DNA from: Paludibacteraceae bacterium
Lineage (GTDB): Bacteria; Bacteroidota; Bacteroidia; Bacteroidales; Paludibacteraceae
Length of the DNA stretch: 64,000 nt
NCBI GenBank assembly: GCA_024400115.1
Contig: JAKSNF010000001.1
Location: 98,491 to 162,490, forward strand
Direction of reading: 5' to 3'
In this document: positions 18,944-28,532 of the stretch, one piece after another
Numbering within the stretch: position 1 is the first letter of the stretch
How the letters are laid out: every line of letters begins with the position of its first letter
The notes under the pieces: model-generated
Database searches by the model: none
Told to the model about the DNA's origin: nothing
What the model saw: the letters and a program-made list of their open reading frames with translations, nothing else
Made by a program: the position numbers and the translations under genes

Positions 18944-19732
18944 ATGAAAATCAGTATTATCACCGTTACTTACAACTCGGCACGCACGTTATCACGAGCA
19001 ATGAGGTCGGTTTGTAACCAGACATATAAAGACATCGAATATATCCTTGTAGATGGCGAGTCCGCAGACTCAACCGTTCACATCATCAAGGATTTTGCTA
19101 CTAATTATCCGTTTGTTCGCTATGTATCTGAACGAGATAGCGGCATCTACGATGCCATCAATAAAGGCATTAAGATGGCGACAGGAGACATTATCGGCAT
19201 TCTCAATTCAGATGACGAGTTCTATGATTCCACTATTCTTGCACAAGTTGCCTCTTTGATGGAGAAAGAGAATGCGGATATATTATATGGAGACCTTTTG
19301 TATTGTCGTTATGACGCGTTAGAACACAACCCACCTCGCACTATTCGCCATTGGAAAGGCAAACCATTTGAGAGTAAAGATTTGAGGCGAGGTTGGATGC
19401 CGGCACACCCAACATTATATTGCCGACGTGAGGTTTTTGAGAAAGTAGGTCTCTACCGAACCGATTTTCGCATCTCAGCTGACTATGAGTTTGTGCTTCG
19501 TGCTTTCTCGGAACCGAATTTTAAGAAGGTTTATCTCAATCACATTATTGTTCGGATGGAGATAGGCGGCATCAGTAACCGCAATCTTCGCAGTCTCTTA
19601 CTCAAGTCTAAAGAAGACCGAGCCGTGATCAAACTTCATGGAATGAATCCCATAATAACACTTACGTTCAAGATCCTACGAAAAGTGAAACAGTTCCGCC
19701 CGCTTAAGAAAGACAAGGCTGTTGAAGCGTAA
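18944..19732 (+). CDS. glycosyltransferase, GT2 family (GT-A fold)
   Basis: The 262 aa protein begins ISIITVTYNSARTLSRAM, has the LVDGESADST nucleotide-binding turn and an LNSDDEF (DxD-type) motif near residue 87. GT2 enzymes are inverting and add single sugars. It resembles the WcaA or PgaA-like group that begins KISIITVTYN and carries GDIIGILNSDD. Last gene of the + strand polysaccharide operon; its 3' end overlaps by 29 nt with the converging GT2 gene. Confidence 0.9.
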   Translation: MKISIITVTYNSARTLSRAMRSVCNQTYKDIEYILVDGESADSTVHIIKDFATNYPFVRYVSERDSGIYDAINKGIKMATGDIIGILNSDDEFYDSTILAQVASLMEKENADILYGDLLYCRYDALEHNPPRTIRHWKGKPFESKDLRRGWMPAHPTLYCRREVFEKVGLYRTDFRISADYEFVLRAFSEPNFKKVYLNHIIVRMEIGGISNRNLRSLLLKSKEDRAVIKLHGMNPIITLTFKILRKVKQFRPLKKDKAVEA

Positions 19733-20516
19733 GACGATTAAACAGCCTACGCTCTTTGTCCCATATCCAACCCCATTTATTGAAGTAGCGACACATATTA
19801 ACAACGTGTATCTTTAGTAAATGGGGATTTTTATATGACCCTTGCGCATGATTGTGAATAATGGTCACTTGTGGCCAATAAAGGGTTATATAATCGCGAT
19901 GAATGGTGCGCGTAAGGTCTATATCTTCCGGATACATAAAATACCGCTCATCAAATAAACGCGCTTTGAGTACCGCCTCTGTACGTAAGAACATAAAACA
20001 GCCGCTCAAATAGGGCACGTTCATAGGCTTATCATAACCACTGCGGCGAAGTTCGTATCGTTCATTGCGATGACGCATAAGCCAGTCGGGAAGGAAGCGC
20101 CTACCAAAGACATCAAGAGGCGTAGGAAGCAGTTTGCATAAGTACTGTGTGTCTCCGTTAGGATAGGTGATGTGCGGCATGAGTTGTCCCACTTCGGGAT
20201 GGTCTAACATAAAAGCAAAGATGGTCTCTATGTCCTCATGCTTCACCACGATATCGGAGTTCATGACCAAATGAAAGGGAGTCTTATACCACACCGACTC
20301 GCGAATAGCGATATTATGTGCCACACCATAACCAAGGTTCCTACCTTTGTTCCATAAATACCGAATCTTGGTGCTTGGTTTATCGTAGTTTGTCTTTTCG
20401 GGGGAGTTATCTACCAAATAGACCTTGCGCACACATCGTGCTTGTATCAATTCGGCAACGAGGCTGTTCACCTCGTCCCAATTGGGGTGATATAAGACGA
20501 TGGAGATGTTTAGCAT
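19704..20516 (-). CDS. glycosyltransferase, GT2 family, rhamnosyltransferase-like
   Basis: The 270 aa protein begins ISIVLYHPNWDEVNSLV, with VDNSP, NLGYGVAHNIA and VMNSDIVV motifs. These are typical of GT2 enzymes related to rhamnosyltransferases (NxGxGxAxN and an NSD metal site). It lies on the opposite strand from the polysaccharide operon but next to it, so it probably serves the same glycan. It sits downstream of the exchanger gene. Confidence 0.87.
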   Translation of the reverse strand: MLNISIVLYHPNWDEVNSLVAELIQARCVRKVYLVDNSPEKTNYDKPSTKIRYLWNKGRNLGYGVAHNIAIRESVWYKTPFHLVMNSDIVVKHEDIETIFAFMLDHPEVGQLMPHITYPNGDTQYLCKLLPTPLDVFGRRFLPDWLMRHRNERYELRRSGYDKPMNVPYLSGCFMFLRTEAVLKARLFDERYFMYPEDIDLTRTIHRDYITLYWPQVTIIHNHAQGSYKNPHLLKIHVVNMCRYFNKWGWIWDKERRLFNRLTLQQPCLS

Positions 20517-20548
20517 AGGCGGAGAGGGAGAGGCAGAAAGGCAATGGG

Positions 20549-21586
20549 TTATAGGGAAATCAATCGGTAGGTTAAATACAAAGCGTAGAGGGTAAGTAGT
20601 ACGGCACCGTGCCAGCGTTCAATACGGTGTTTCTTACCGGCAACCATTGCCCAAATAAGAATCGAACCGAGTACTACCATCGCAGCATCTATCCATAAGC
20701 CGTTGTAGGCGGGTAAATAATGAATGACGGCACTCGAACCTAAGATAAAGAAAATATTGAAGATATTACTACCTACTACATTACCTAAGGCAATATCCAC
20801 GTTCTTCTTGGCTGCAGCTATACAGGAAGTGGCTAACTCTGGTAGCGAAGTGCCCAACGCCACAACAGTTAAACCGATAATAGCTTCACTCACTCCTGCA
20901 TTGACGGCTATTCGGGTAGCAGAACGAACAATGAACTCACCTCCGATAACCAGTCCCACTAAACCACCGATAATAAGTCCTATTGCCCGTCTCACGGATA
21001 TCAATCCTTCTGCAGTTTGCTGAGATTTTTCAGCAGGGATGGCTTTCGTTCTACCGGCGGTCTTTATATTATGCCACATAAAAATAGCGAAGCAGATAAG
21101 TAGTACCACACCGCCAATTCCAGTAATAAAACCGCCAATAGTAGAGAACGAACCAAACGAGCCCCAGTTGATACGCATCGGGCGGGTATAAGTTGCAAAA
21201 AAGACAACAAGTAATCCTGCCAACACGTTCCACGGCATATCAAAATGACGGCAACTTGCTTGACTCGTGATAGGATAGATAAGGGCGGCGCAACCCAGGA
21301 TAACAAAGATGTTGATGGTGTTACTGCCTAAGACATTGGTGATAGCGAGGTCGGTACTACCGGCGCTGACGGAAATCATGTTAACCACAAACTCTGGCAA
21401 GGAGGTTCCGAATGCGACAATCGTTAAACCAATCACGAGGTCGCTCACGTTATACCGCTTAGCCACTGCACTAGCGCCATCTACAAGCCAATCAGCACCC
21501 TTAACCAAGAGCACAAAACCGACTAACAAAAGCGCTATCAGCGACCACGTGTGTCCTAATGCTAATTCAAGCCAAGCGTCCATCAT
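20549..21586 (-). CDS. Na+/Ca2+ exchanger-type antiporter (CaCA family, YrbG-like)
   Basis: The 345 aa membrane protein has ten helices in two inverted halves. Each half carries an alpha-repeat: GTSLPEFVVNMIS followed by NVLGSNTINI, and GTSLPELATSC followed by GNVVGSNIFNI. The glutamates and asparagines of these repeats bind the cation. The family exchanges Ca2+ for Na+ or H+ across the inner membrane; the exact ions cannot be told. The first in-frame ATG pair is used. Confidence 0.92.
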   Translation of the reverse strand: MMDAWLELALGHTWSLIALLLVGFVLLVKGADWLVDGASAVAKRYNVSDLVIGLTIVAFGTSLPEFVVNMISVSAGSTDLAITNVLGSNTINIFVILGCAALIYPITSQASCRHFDMPWNVLAGLLVVFFATYTRPMRINWGSFGSFSTIGGFITGIGGVVLLICFAIFMWHNIKTAGRTKAIPAEKSQQTAEGLISVRRAIGLIIGGLVGLVIGGEFIVRSATRIAVNAGVSEAIIGLTVVALGTSLPELATSCIAAAKKNVDIALGNVVGSNIFNIFFILGSSAVIHYLPAYNGLWIDAAMVVLGSILIWAMVAGKKHRIERWHGAVLLTLYALYLTYRLISL

Positions 21587-21610
21587 TTAGTGAAGCGGTT
21601 CTATTTCTTA

Positions 21611-22717
21611 TTAAACATTGAAGAGGAAATGCATAATATCCCCATCTTGCACGAGATAGTCTTTGCCCTCTACACCGAGTTTACCGGCGGCGCGACAAGC
21701 GGACTCGCCACCCAAAGTGATATAATCTTCGTATTTGATAACTTCAGCACGGATAAATCCTTTCTCAAAATCTGTGTGAATAACGCCAGCACACTGAGGC
21801 GCCTTACTACCTGCGCGGAAAGTCCAAGCGCGTACTTCATCACTGCCTGCGGTGAGGAACGTGCGGAGGTTAAGCAAGGCGTAAGCCGATTTGATAAGAC
21901 GGTTCACGCCCGACTCTTGGAGTCCTATCTCTTCAAGGAACATCTGACGCTCCTCATAGGTTTCTAATTCAGCAATCTCAGACTCAATCTTTGCAGCGAG
22001 CACGAGTACTTGTGCATTCTCGTCCTTGACGGCATTCTTCACTTGCTCCACATAAGCGTTTCCTTTGACTGCCGAACCTTCATCTACGTTACAAACGTAC
22101 ATCACCGGTTTGTTGGTCAATAGATACATCTCCTTGGCAACGGTTTGTTCCTCTTTGGACTCTAATTCAACTGTGCGAGCGGCTTTTCCCTGACTGAGAG
22201 CCGCTTGGTATTTTTGGAGCACCTCTAAGGCTACTTTCGCTTGTTTGTCACCGCCGACGCGGGCTTGTTTCTCAATCTTTTGGATACGACTCTCTACCGT
22301 CTCAAGGTCTTTAAGTTGGAGTTCGGCATCTATCACCTCTTTATCACGAACAGGATCAACCGAACCGTCAACGTGAACAACGTTCTCATCGTCAAAGCAA
22401 CGTAGAACGTGTATGATTGCATCTGTTTCACGTATGTTGGCAAGGAATTGGTTTCCCAAGCCCTCGCCCTTACTAGCACCTTTTACGAGACCGGCAATAT
22501 CGACGATCTCAACGGTAGTGGGTATCACACCGCGAACGGGTTTACATAGTTCGCCTAAATGTATGAGACGCTCATCAGGAACGGTGATAACGCCCACGTT
22601 CGGTTCAATAGTGCAGAAAGGGAAATTGGCACTCTGCGCTTTCGTATTACTTAAACAATTAAACAATGTGGACTTACCTACATTCGGTAGTCCAACTATT
22701 CCGCATTTCAATGACAT
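21611..22717 (-). CDS. ychF: YchF/OLA1-family ATPase
   Basis: The 368 aa protein has the P-loop GLPNVGKST (residues 8-16) and the G3 motif DIAGLVKGASKGEGLGNQFL. The YchF C-terminal TGS-like domain contains RAWTFRAGSKAP and ends MHFLFNV, as is canonical. YchF binds ATP rather than GTP and associates with ribosomes and oxidative-stress responses. It follows clpX by 2 nt. Confidence 0.95.
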   Translation of the reverse strand: MSLKCGIVGLPNVGKSTLFNCLSNTKAQSANFPFCTIEPNVGVITVPDERLIHLGELCKPVRGVIPTTVEIVDIAGLVKGASKGEGLGNQFLANIRETDAIIHVLRCFDDENVVHVDGSVDPVRDKEVIDAELQLKDLETVESRIQKIEKQARVGGDKQAKVALEVLQKYQAALSQGKAARTVELESKEEQTVAKEMYLLTNKPVMYVCNVDEGSAVKGNAYVEQVKNAVKDENAQVLVLAAKIESEIAELETYEERQMFLEEIGLQESGVNRLIKSAYALLNLRTFLTAGSDEVRAWTFRAGSKAPQCAGVIHTDFEKGFIRAEVIKYEDYITLGGESACRAAGKLGVEGKDYLVQDGDIMHFLFNV

Positions 22718-22719
22718 AA

Positions 22720-23949
22720 TTATACAGCGTTTTGCAAACGTAGTTTACTTGCTTTTTCTATCTTCGATTGGGCATATTCTTTTGTTATCACGAACGGGGA
22801 AGAAGGTATATCGTACATGATATCAATCATGATCGTCTCCACTAAGCTCCTCAGTCCGCGAGCGCCAACTTTATACTCCATTGCTTTCTCCACGACATAA
22901 TCGAGGGCCTCGTCCTCAAAACTAAGCGCAATACCATCCATCGCCATTAGTTTCTGATACTGCTTAGTAATAGCGTTTTTAGGTTCGATAAGAATACGCC
23001 TTAAAGCAGCCTTATCAAGCGGCTGAAGATAAGTTAAGATAGGCAGACGACCAATAATCTCAGGGATAAGACCAAAGGACTTCAAGTCTTGTGGAGCAAT
23101 ATACTGAAGCATGTTATTCTTATCCAGATGTTCGGTTTGTTTGCTGGCCTCAAAACCCACCACTTGTGTGTTAAGGCGTTGGGCTATCTTGCGTTCGATT
23201 CCGTCAAAAGCACCACCACAAATAAAGAGGATGTTTTGCGTATTAACGCGTATGAACTCTTGTTCGGGGTGTTTGCGTCCTCCTTCGGGGGGCACATTAA
23301 CGACAGAACCTTCTAATAGTTTGAGCAGTCCTTGTTGTACGCCTTCACCCGACACATCCCGCGTGATAGAGGGGTTATCTGCCTTGCGAGCAATCTTGTC
23401 AATCTCGTCGATGAAGACGATTCCTTGTTCAGCCCTGGCTACATCAAAATTCGCTTCTTGGAGTAGCCGAACGAGTAACGACTCTACGTCCTCGCCTACG
23501 TAACCGGCTTCGGTCAGTACAGTGGCGTCCACGATAGCGAAAGGCACGTTCAGTAGTTTGGCGATGGTACGAGCGAGAAGGGTCTTACCTGTACCCGTGG
23601 AACCAACGAGGATGATGTTACTCTTTTCTATTTCGACACCATTATCGTCCGTTGGCTGTAGGAGACGTTTATAGTGGTTATACACCGCTACGGAGAGGAA
23701 GCGCTTTGCCTCTTCTTGACCAATGACGTATTGGTCTAAGAAGGCTTTGATAGCCTGTGGTTTGGGTAGTTGGTCGAATTGGAGTTCGTCCTTAACCGCT
23801 TGGGCGTGTTTGGCGGTTATCTCTTGTATGAGTTGGTGCCCGCGTTCGATGCAGTCAAAGCAGATAAAGCCCTGATTTTCGTCAGCAGCGAACATATTTT
23901 TCCCAAGATCTCGTCCGCAGAAGTTACATTTTTGTTCCTTACGGGGCAT
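22720..23949 (-). CDS. clpX: ATP-dependent Clp protease ATPase subunit ClpX
   Basis: The 409 aa AAA+ unfoldase feeds substrates to ClpP. The N-terminal zinc finger uses C8, C11, C30 and C33. Walker A GSTGTGKT, Walker [10 protein letters not shown], the pore loop GYVGED and the ISGF3-like LGF/IGF-loop region are present. ATG 23949 starts the zinc finger correctly; an upstream in-frame TTG (23982) lies inside clpP and is not used. The start codon is one base after the clpP stop codon, so the two are translationally coupled. Confidence 0.96.
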   Translation of the reverse strand: MPRKEQKCNFCGRDLGKNMFAADENQGFICFDCIERGHQLIQEITAKHAQAVKDELQFDQLPKPQAIKAFLDQYVIGQEEAKRFLSVAVYNHYKRLLQPTDDNGVEIEKSNIILVGSTGTGKTLLARTIAKLLNVPFAIVDATVLTEAGYVGEDVESLLVRLLQEANFDVARAEQGIVFIDEIDKIARKADNPSITRDVSGEGVQQGLLKLLEGSVVNVPPEGGRKHPEQEFIRVNTQNILFICGGAFDGIERKIAQRLNTQVVGFEASKQTEHLDKNNMLQYIAPQDLKSFGLIPEIIGRLPILTYLQPLDKAALRRILIEPKNAITKQYQKLMAMDGIALSFEDEALDYVVEKAMEYKVGARGLRSLVETIMIDIMYDIPSSPFVITKEYAQSKIEKASKLRLQNAV

Positions 23950-23950
23950 C

Positions 23951-24619
23951 TTACTTTCCTTTCTTGGTGTATATTGAATCAATCATGCCATAATCGAGCG
24001 CCTCTTTAGAGGTCATCCAGAAATCGCGGTCGGCATCTTGACGAATACGTTCAAACGTTTGACCAGAATGATCTGCGATGATTTGATAGAGTTCGTCCTT
24101 GAGTTTAAGAATCTCCTTAGCAGTAATCTCTATATCTGAGGCTTGACCTTGTATTCCTCCCATGGGTTGGTGAATCATCACACGGCTATGAGGTAAGGCA
24201 GCGCGCAATCCTTTTTCGCCAGCAACGAGCAAAATAGCACCCATCGAGGCTGCCATTCCGGTGCAGATGGTTCCCACCTTGCTGGTGATAAATTGCATTG
24301 TGTCGTAGATACCTAATCCGGCATAAACGGAACCTCCGGGGGTATTGAGGTAAATGGAGATGTTTCGTTCGCTATCTGCAGAGTCCAAGTATAATAACTG
24401 AGCTTGAATAACGTTAGCCGTATAGTCATTAACCTCTGTACCAAGGAAGATGATACGATCCATCATAAGACGTGAGAACACGTCCATTTGAGTCATGTTC
24501 AGTTGACGCTCCTCTAAGATAGTAGGAGATATATACTCGGCAGAGGTGTTCATCACTTTCTCCACATGCATCGTGTTGAGACCCTGTGCCTTTGCAAATT
24601 TCAAAAAATCGTTTGTCAT
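23951..24619 (-). CDS. clpP: ATP-dependent Clp protease proteolytic subunit ClpP
   Basis: The 222 aa serine protease has the nucleophile S125 in GMAASMGA and the catalytic histidine H150 in RVMIHQP. The GG turn of the oxyanion region is in [10 protein letters not shown]. It forms the tetradecameric chamber that pairs with ClpX, encoded directly downstream. A terminator separates it from secDF, so a separate promoter is likely, but no consensus box stands out. Confidence 0.96.
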   Translation of the reverse strand: MTNDFLKFAKAQGLNTMHVEKVMNTSAEYISPTILEERQLNMTQMDVFSRLMMDRIIFLGTEVNDYTANVIQAQLLYLDSADSERNISIYLNTPGGSVYAGLGIYDTMQFITSKVGTICTGMAASMGAILLVAGEKGLRAALPHSRVMIHQPMGGIQGQASDIEITAKEILKLKDELYQIIADHSGQTFERIRQDADRDFWMTSKEALDYGMIDSIYTKKGK

Positions 24620-24633
24620 TGTTATTACTTATT

Positions 24634-24671
24634 TAAAAATAAGGAGTCAGTCAGCGGACTTGACTCCTTAT
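24634..24671 (-). terminator. terminator of secDF
   Basis: An 11-bp stem, ATAAGGAGTCA (24639-24649) with its complement (24661-24671), is followed on the minus strand by a T-rich run, 20 nt before clpP. Confidence 0.8.
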
Positions 24672-24693
24672 TGTATATACGCGTGCGCGCAAA

Positions 24694-27642
24694 TTATTTT
24701 GTCTCCCCCTTAGCGGTCTTAATACTACGACGGTTATCTTGTGCCTTTTGAATAGCGTACGAGATAGAAGGAGCAATACACATTGACGAGAATGTACCAA
24801 CCACCATACCAATCAACAAAGCGAAGACGAAACCGCGAATATTCTCTCCTCCGAAGAAGAAGATTGCGAGCAGTACAACAATAGTGGACATTGAGGTCGA
24901 GAAAGTACGACTCAACGTTCTGTTGATGGCATCGTTGATATTCACTTTCTTATCGCGTTTGGGATACAGGCTGATGAACTCACGCAGGCGATCGAAGATA
25001 ACCACGGTGTTGTTGATAGAGTAACCGATAACCGTCAAAATAGCAGCTATGAATGCTTGGTCTATTTCCATAGAGAAGGGCATTACCTTCCAAAGGATAG
25101 CATACGCACCGAGAACGAGAATCGTATCATGAGCCAAAGCCGCAATAGAACCTACGGAGTAAGCAAAGTTGCGGAAACGCAGTAAGATATAGAGGAAGAT
25201 TCCAATTAAGGCACAAATAACGGCGATGACGGCAGCCTTAGTGATATCGTCTGCAATGGATGCTTCTACCTTTTGCGATTGCATAATTCCGATTTCGGGA
25301 TTAATCTCGGTTGATTTGAACTGCTCGAAAGTGATATCCTCATCTAAGTAAGGTTTGCAACCCTCATAGAGGAGAGCTTCTATTTCTGCATCTACGTTCT
25401 CACCGTTATCGTTAACGCGGTAGTTAGTGGAGATACGAACTTGGTTCTCGTTACCAATAGTGATAACGCGTGTAGTAAGGTTCTCGCCCTCTTCATTACG
25501 AGTAGCGAAAGCATCGTTAACGGTTTGATAAACGTCCTCTGTGTTTACCGGTTGAGCAAAACGAATGACGTAGTTACGTCCACCGGAGAAGTCGATACCA
25601 AGGTTCAGTTTGCCGAACATATGTGGGTCTAAGCCGAATATGCCGATGATGCAGAATACACCACCAATGATATACCACAATTTGCGCTTGCCGATCCAGT
25701 CAACGTTAATATTCTGGAGGAAATTTTTCATTAACGGAGTAGTGAACGGCAACTCCTTGGCATTCTCACGTTTAGCATAAGCTGATAACCACAGACGCGT
25801 TAAGAAGACGGCAGTGAGGAAGGAGGACACGATACCAATCATATAGGTAACGGCGAAGCCCTTGATAGGACCTGTACCGAAGATAGCCAGAATAGCGCCC
25901 GTTAAGAAAGAGGTTACGTTAGCGTCCACGATAGCGGAGATAGCACCCTTGAAACCATCGTCAATAGCCTTACGCATTTGTTTGCCAGCCTTCATCTCCT
26001 CGCGGATACGTTCGAAGATAAGTACGTTAGCATCAACCGCCATACCCATTGTCAGTACGATACCGGCGATACCCGGCAGGGTCAGAACGGCGGAGAAGGA
26101 TGTTAAGATACCTACCAATAAAATGACGTTGCACAGGAGAGCGGCATCAGCAATCAAACCGGGGATGATACCGTAGTAGAGAATCATGTACAAGAGAATG
26201 AGGATAAAGCCGATAAGGAAGGAAATTAATCCAGCGCGGATTGCTTCTTGACCTAAAGATGGACCAACTACATCTTCTTGGATGATACGAGCAGGAGCGG
26301 GCATTTTACCGGATTTGAGAGTATTGACTAAGTCTTTTGCCTCGTTGACGGTAAAGTTACCTGTAATTTGGCTATTGCCGCCGGCAATTTCGTTTTGAAC
26401 GGTTGGGAAGGAATAAACATACCCATCTAAAACGATTGCGATAGACTTATGAATGTTTTGTCCCGTTATTCGTTTCCATTCTCCAGCTCCGTTCGCTTTC
26501 ATGGACATAGACACATTAGCAGAGGAACTGAATTGGCTAAAGTCAACTCTTGCATCATCGATTACGTCTCCCTCTAAGGAGGCACGACCATTGCTATTGG
26601 TTTTAAGAGCGATTAATTGGTAGTATTCTTTTCCTTGATAGAGGTTTCCGTTTTCGTCGAGTTTGGGTTTAATAGTCCAACTGAGGCGTAGGTCGCCGGG
26701 TAAGATTTGCTTAGCAATAGGAGAGGTTAACATCTCCATAACACGAGCGGTGTCAGTAAAGAGGGTTATTCCGACTACCGGACCCGATGCATAATTAACG
26801 TCTAATTTTTCAAAAAGAGGCCCATTACCCATAGCCTCTAAACTGTCACCGGAAGTTTCATCGGCAGCAATCTTAGCTAATTCGTCATTCAGTTTTCTAA
26901 AGTTTGGATATTTAGATCTATCATTTACATCATAGGTAGTCCAAAACTCGAGGTTAGCGCTACCTTGGAGTAGTTTGCGGACGCGTTCGGGTTCTTTCAC
27001 GCCGGGCAGTTCGATAAGGACGCGTCCTGCCTGATTAAGTTTTTGTATATTCGGTTGTACGACGCCAAATCGGTCAATACGCTTGCCAAGCACTCTAAAA
27101 GAGTTATCAATAGCGCTCTCTACTTCCTTGCGAATATAAGTCTCGACTTCGCTATTAGTGTGCTGTGAATTTGATTTACCATCATATGTTTGAGGAATAG
27201 GGAAGATAGTTGTTAAACTAACTTCCGGATTAGCTTCTGTAAAGGTTTGAATAAAAAGGGTTACAAAATCAGCGTTACTGTTTTTTTGCTTTTCCTTAGC
27301 TACGGCCATAGCATTGGTAAAGGCTTCAGACGTGTTGTGGTTAGACAAAGAACTGAGGACGTCGGGAACACTAACTTCCATGATAACGTTCATACCGCCC
27401 TTAAGGTCGAGACCGAGGTTTAGTTCTTTCTCGCGGCACTCCTTCAGTGTGTAACCAAACCACACTTTTTTGGAAGCCAAAGAATCGAGATAATAATAAT
27501 ACATTTCAGAAGATTCATCTCCCCCTGCGTACTCCTTCGCTAATTTATTGTAGTGAGAAGTAACAAAATTAAAGGAGAGATAGAAGGCGCATACTAATGC
27601 GAAGCATACTGCCAAAACTCTAACAATACCTTTGTTTTGCAT
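24694..27642 (-). CDS. secDF: fused protein translocase subunit SecDF
   Basis: The 982 aa protein joins SecD (residues 1 to about 640) and SecF (about 650-970), as in most Bacteroidetes. SecD features are LGLDLKGGMNVIMEV after the first helix and a large P1 head. SecF features are LGIDFSGG and six more helices. It uses the proton motive force to pull exported proteins through SecYEG from the periplasmic side. It has its own promoter and terminator. Export load from the neighbouring secreted enzymes makes the location plausible but is not evidence of a link. Confidence 0.96.
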   Translation of the reverse strand: MQNKGIVRVLAVCFALVCAFYLSFNFVTSHYNKLAKEYAGGDESSEMYYYYLDSLASKKVWFGYTLKECREKELNLGLDLKGGMNVIMEVSVPDVLSSLSNHNTSEAFTNAMAVAKEKQKNSNADFVTLFIQTFTEANPEVSLTTIFPIPQTYDGKSNSQHTNSEVETYIRKEVESAIDNSFRVLGKRIDRFGVVQPNIQKLNQAGRVLIELPGVKEPERVRKLLQGSANLEFWTTYDVNDRSKYPNFRKLNDELAKIAADETSGDSLEAMGNGPLFEKLDVNYASGPVVGITLFTDTARVMEMLTSPIAKQILPGDLRLSWTIKPKLDENGNLYQGKEYYQLIALKTNSNGRASLEGDVIDDARVDFSQFSSSANVSMSMKANGAGEWKRITGQNIHKSIAIVLDGYVYSFPTVQNEIAGGNSQITGNFTVNEAKDLVNTLKSGKMPAPARIIQEDVVGPSLGQEAIRAGLISFLIGFILILLYMILYYGIIPGLIADAALLCNVILLVGILTSFSAVLTLPGIAGIVLTMGMAVDANVLIFERIREEMKAGKQMRKAIDDGFKGAISAIVDANVTSFLTGAILAIFGTGPIKGFAVTYMIGIVSSFLTAVFLTRLWLSAYAKRENAKELPFTTPLMKNFLQNINVDWIGKRKLWYIIGGVFCIIGIFGLDPHMFGKLNLGIDFSGGRNYVIRFAQPVNTEDVYQTVNDAFATRNEEGENLTTRVITIGNENQVRISTNYRVNDNGENVDAEIEALLYEGCKPYLDEDITFEQFKSTEINPEIGIMQSQKVEASIADDITKAAVIAVICALIGIFLYILLRFRNFAYSVGSIAALAHDTILVLGAYAILWKVMPFSMEIDQAFIAAILTVIGYSINNTVVIFDRLREFISLYPKRDKKVNINDAINRTLSRTFSTSMSTIVVLLAIFFFGGENIRGFVFALLIGMVVGTFSSMCIAPSISYAIQKAQDNRRSIKTAKGETK

Positions 27643-27740
27643 AATAATGTTGTTTTATAAAGTTAATAAATATTTATTATAGCTGTATATTTTTCCGTTT
27701 ATTTACAATGTTCAAGTGTACATTTACGCAAAATAGCGCA

Positions 27741-27772
27741 CAAAGGTACTGCTTTTTTTTGATATGACCAAA
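27741..27772 (-). promoter_or_regulatory. promoter of secDF
   Basis: The minus strand carries TTTG at 27769-27772 and TACCTTTG at 27741-27748, 20 nt apart. The leader is about 95 nt. Confidence 0.85.
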
Positions 27773-27819
27773 TTTTTCTGCGTTTTTTTAGAAAAAAAGC
27801 TTATTTTTCCACCATACTA

Positions 27820-28527
27820 CTACTTCTCTACTCCTCTACCCTCTGCTTTTGTTAGTGCGAACACACTTATTTGACACCCACGAACAGGAATTGTAGCCAT
27901 TATGCAAGAACGCAGTGTGGCTCCGGTGGTGATGACATCATCCACCAAAAGAATGTGTTTTCGATATAGTTCTTCGGGGTGGTTTACCTCAAAAATGTCA
28001 TTTACATTTTGACTTCTCTCTAAACCAATTAAACTTACTTGATGAGCATTATCAACAATCCTTTTAAGGTGATCTGTATCGCAAGGTATGCCCGTTTCTT
28101 CGCTCAACCCTCGAGCAATCCACTCGGATTGATTGAATCCTCGCTCCCGCAACCGTTTTGGATGAAGCGGAATGGGAATAATGACATCTATAGTATTGAA
28201 AAAATCCCACGGAATATACTCTTTAACCGCTTCACGTGCAAGATTATAACCTATTTGTGGATGCTTTTTATATTTGAACTTGTGAATAAGATTACTCACC
28301 TCACTGTTTTTACTAAATTGCAACCACGCAGCTCCTCTAATAAAATTGGGGAAATCTTGGAATTTATCCTCTGTCATGTTTCCTTGAATAGTCACCTCGT
28401 TAGTTCGTGGCAAACGAGACAAACAATCCTCACAAATTTCGTCCTGTGTGTTAGTCAATTTTTTGTTACACACAGGACAAAACGTAGGAAAAACAACACT
28501 TAATAATGTTTTTGTTATAAGGCTCAT
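27820..28527 (-). CDS. comF: ComF-family phosphoribosyltransferase
   Basis: The 235 aa protein has an N-terminal four-cysteine zinc site (CPVCNKKL and CEDCLSRLP). A type I phosphoribosyltransferase domain follows, ending in the PRPP loop VDDVITTGATL. ComF proteins help DNA uptake or handling in competent bacteria; the substrate is not known. ATG 28527 is used, 5 nt after the GH115 stop; a TTG at 28536 is the alternative. It is the last gene of the long hemicellulase transcription unit. Confidence 0.9.
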   Translation of the reverse strand: MSLITKTLLSVVFPTFCPVCNKKLTNTQDEICEDCLSRLPRTNEVTIQGNMTEDKFQDFPNFIRGAAWLQFSKNSEVSNLIHKFKYKKHPQIGYNLAREAVKEYIPWDFFNTIDVIIPIPLHPKRLRERGFNQSEWIARGLSEETGIPCDTDHLKRIVDNAHQVSLIGLERSQNVNDIFEVNHPEELYRKHILLVDDVITTGATLRSCIMATIPVRGCQISVFALTKAEGRGVEK

Positions 28528-28532
28528 ATACC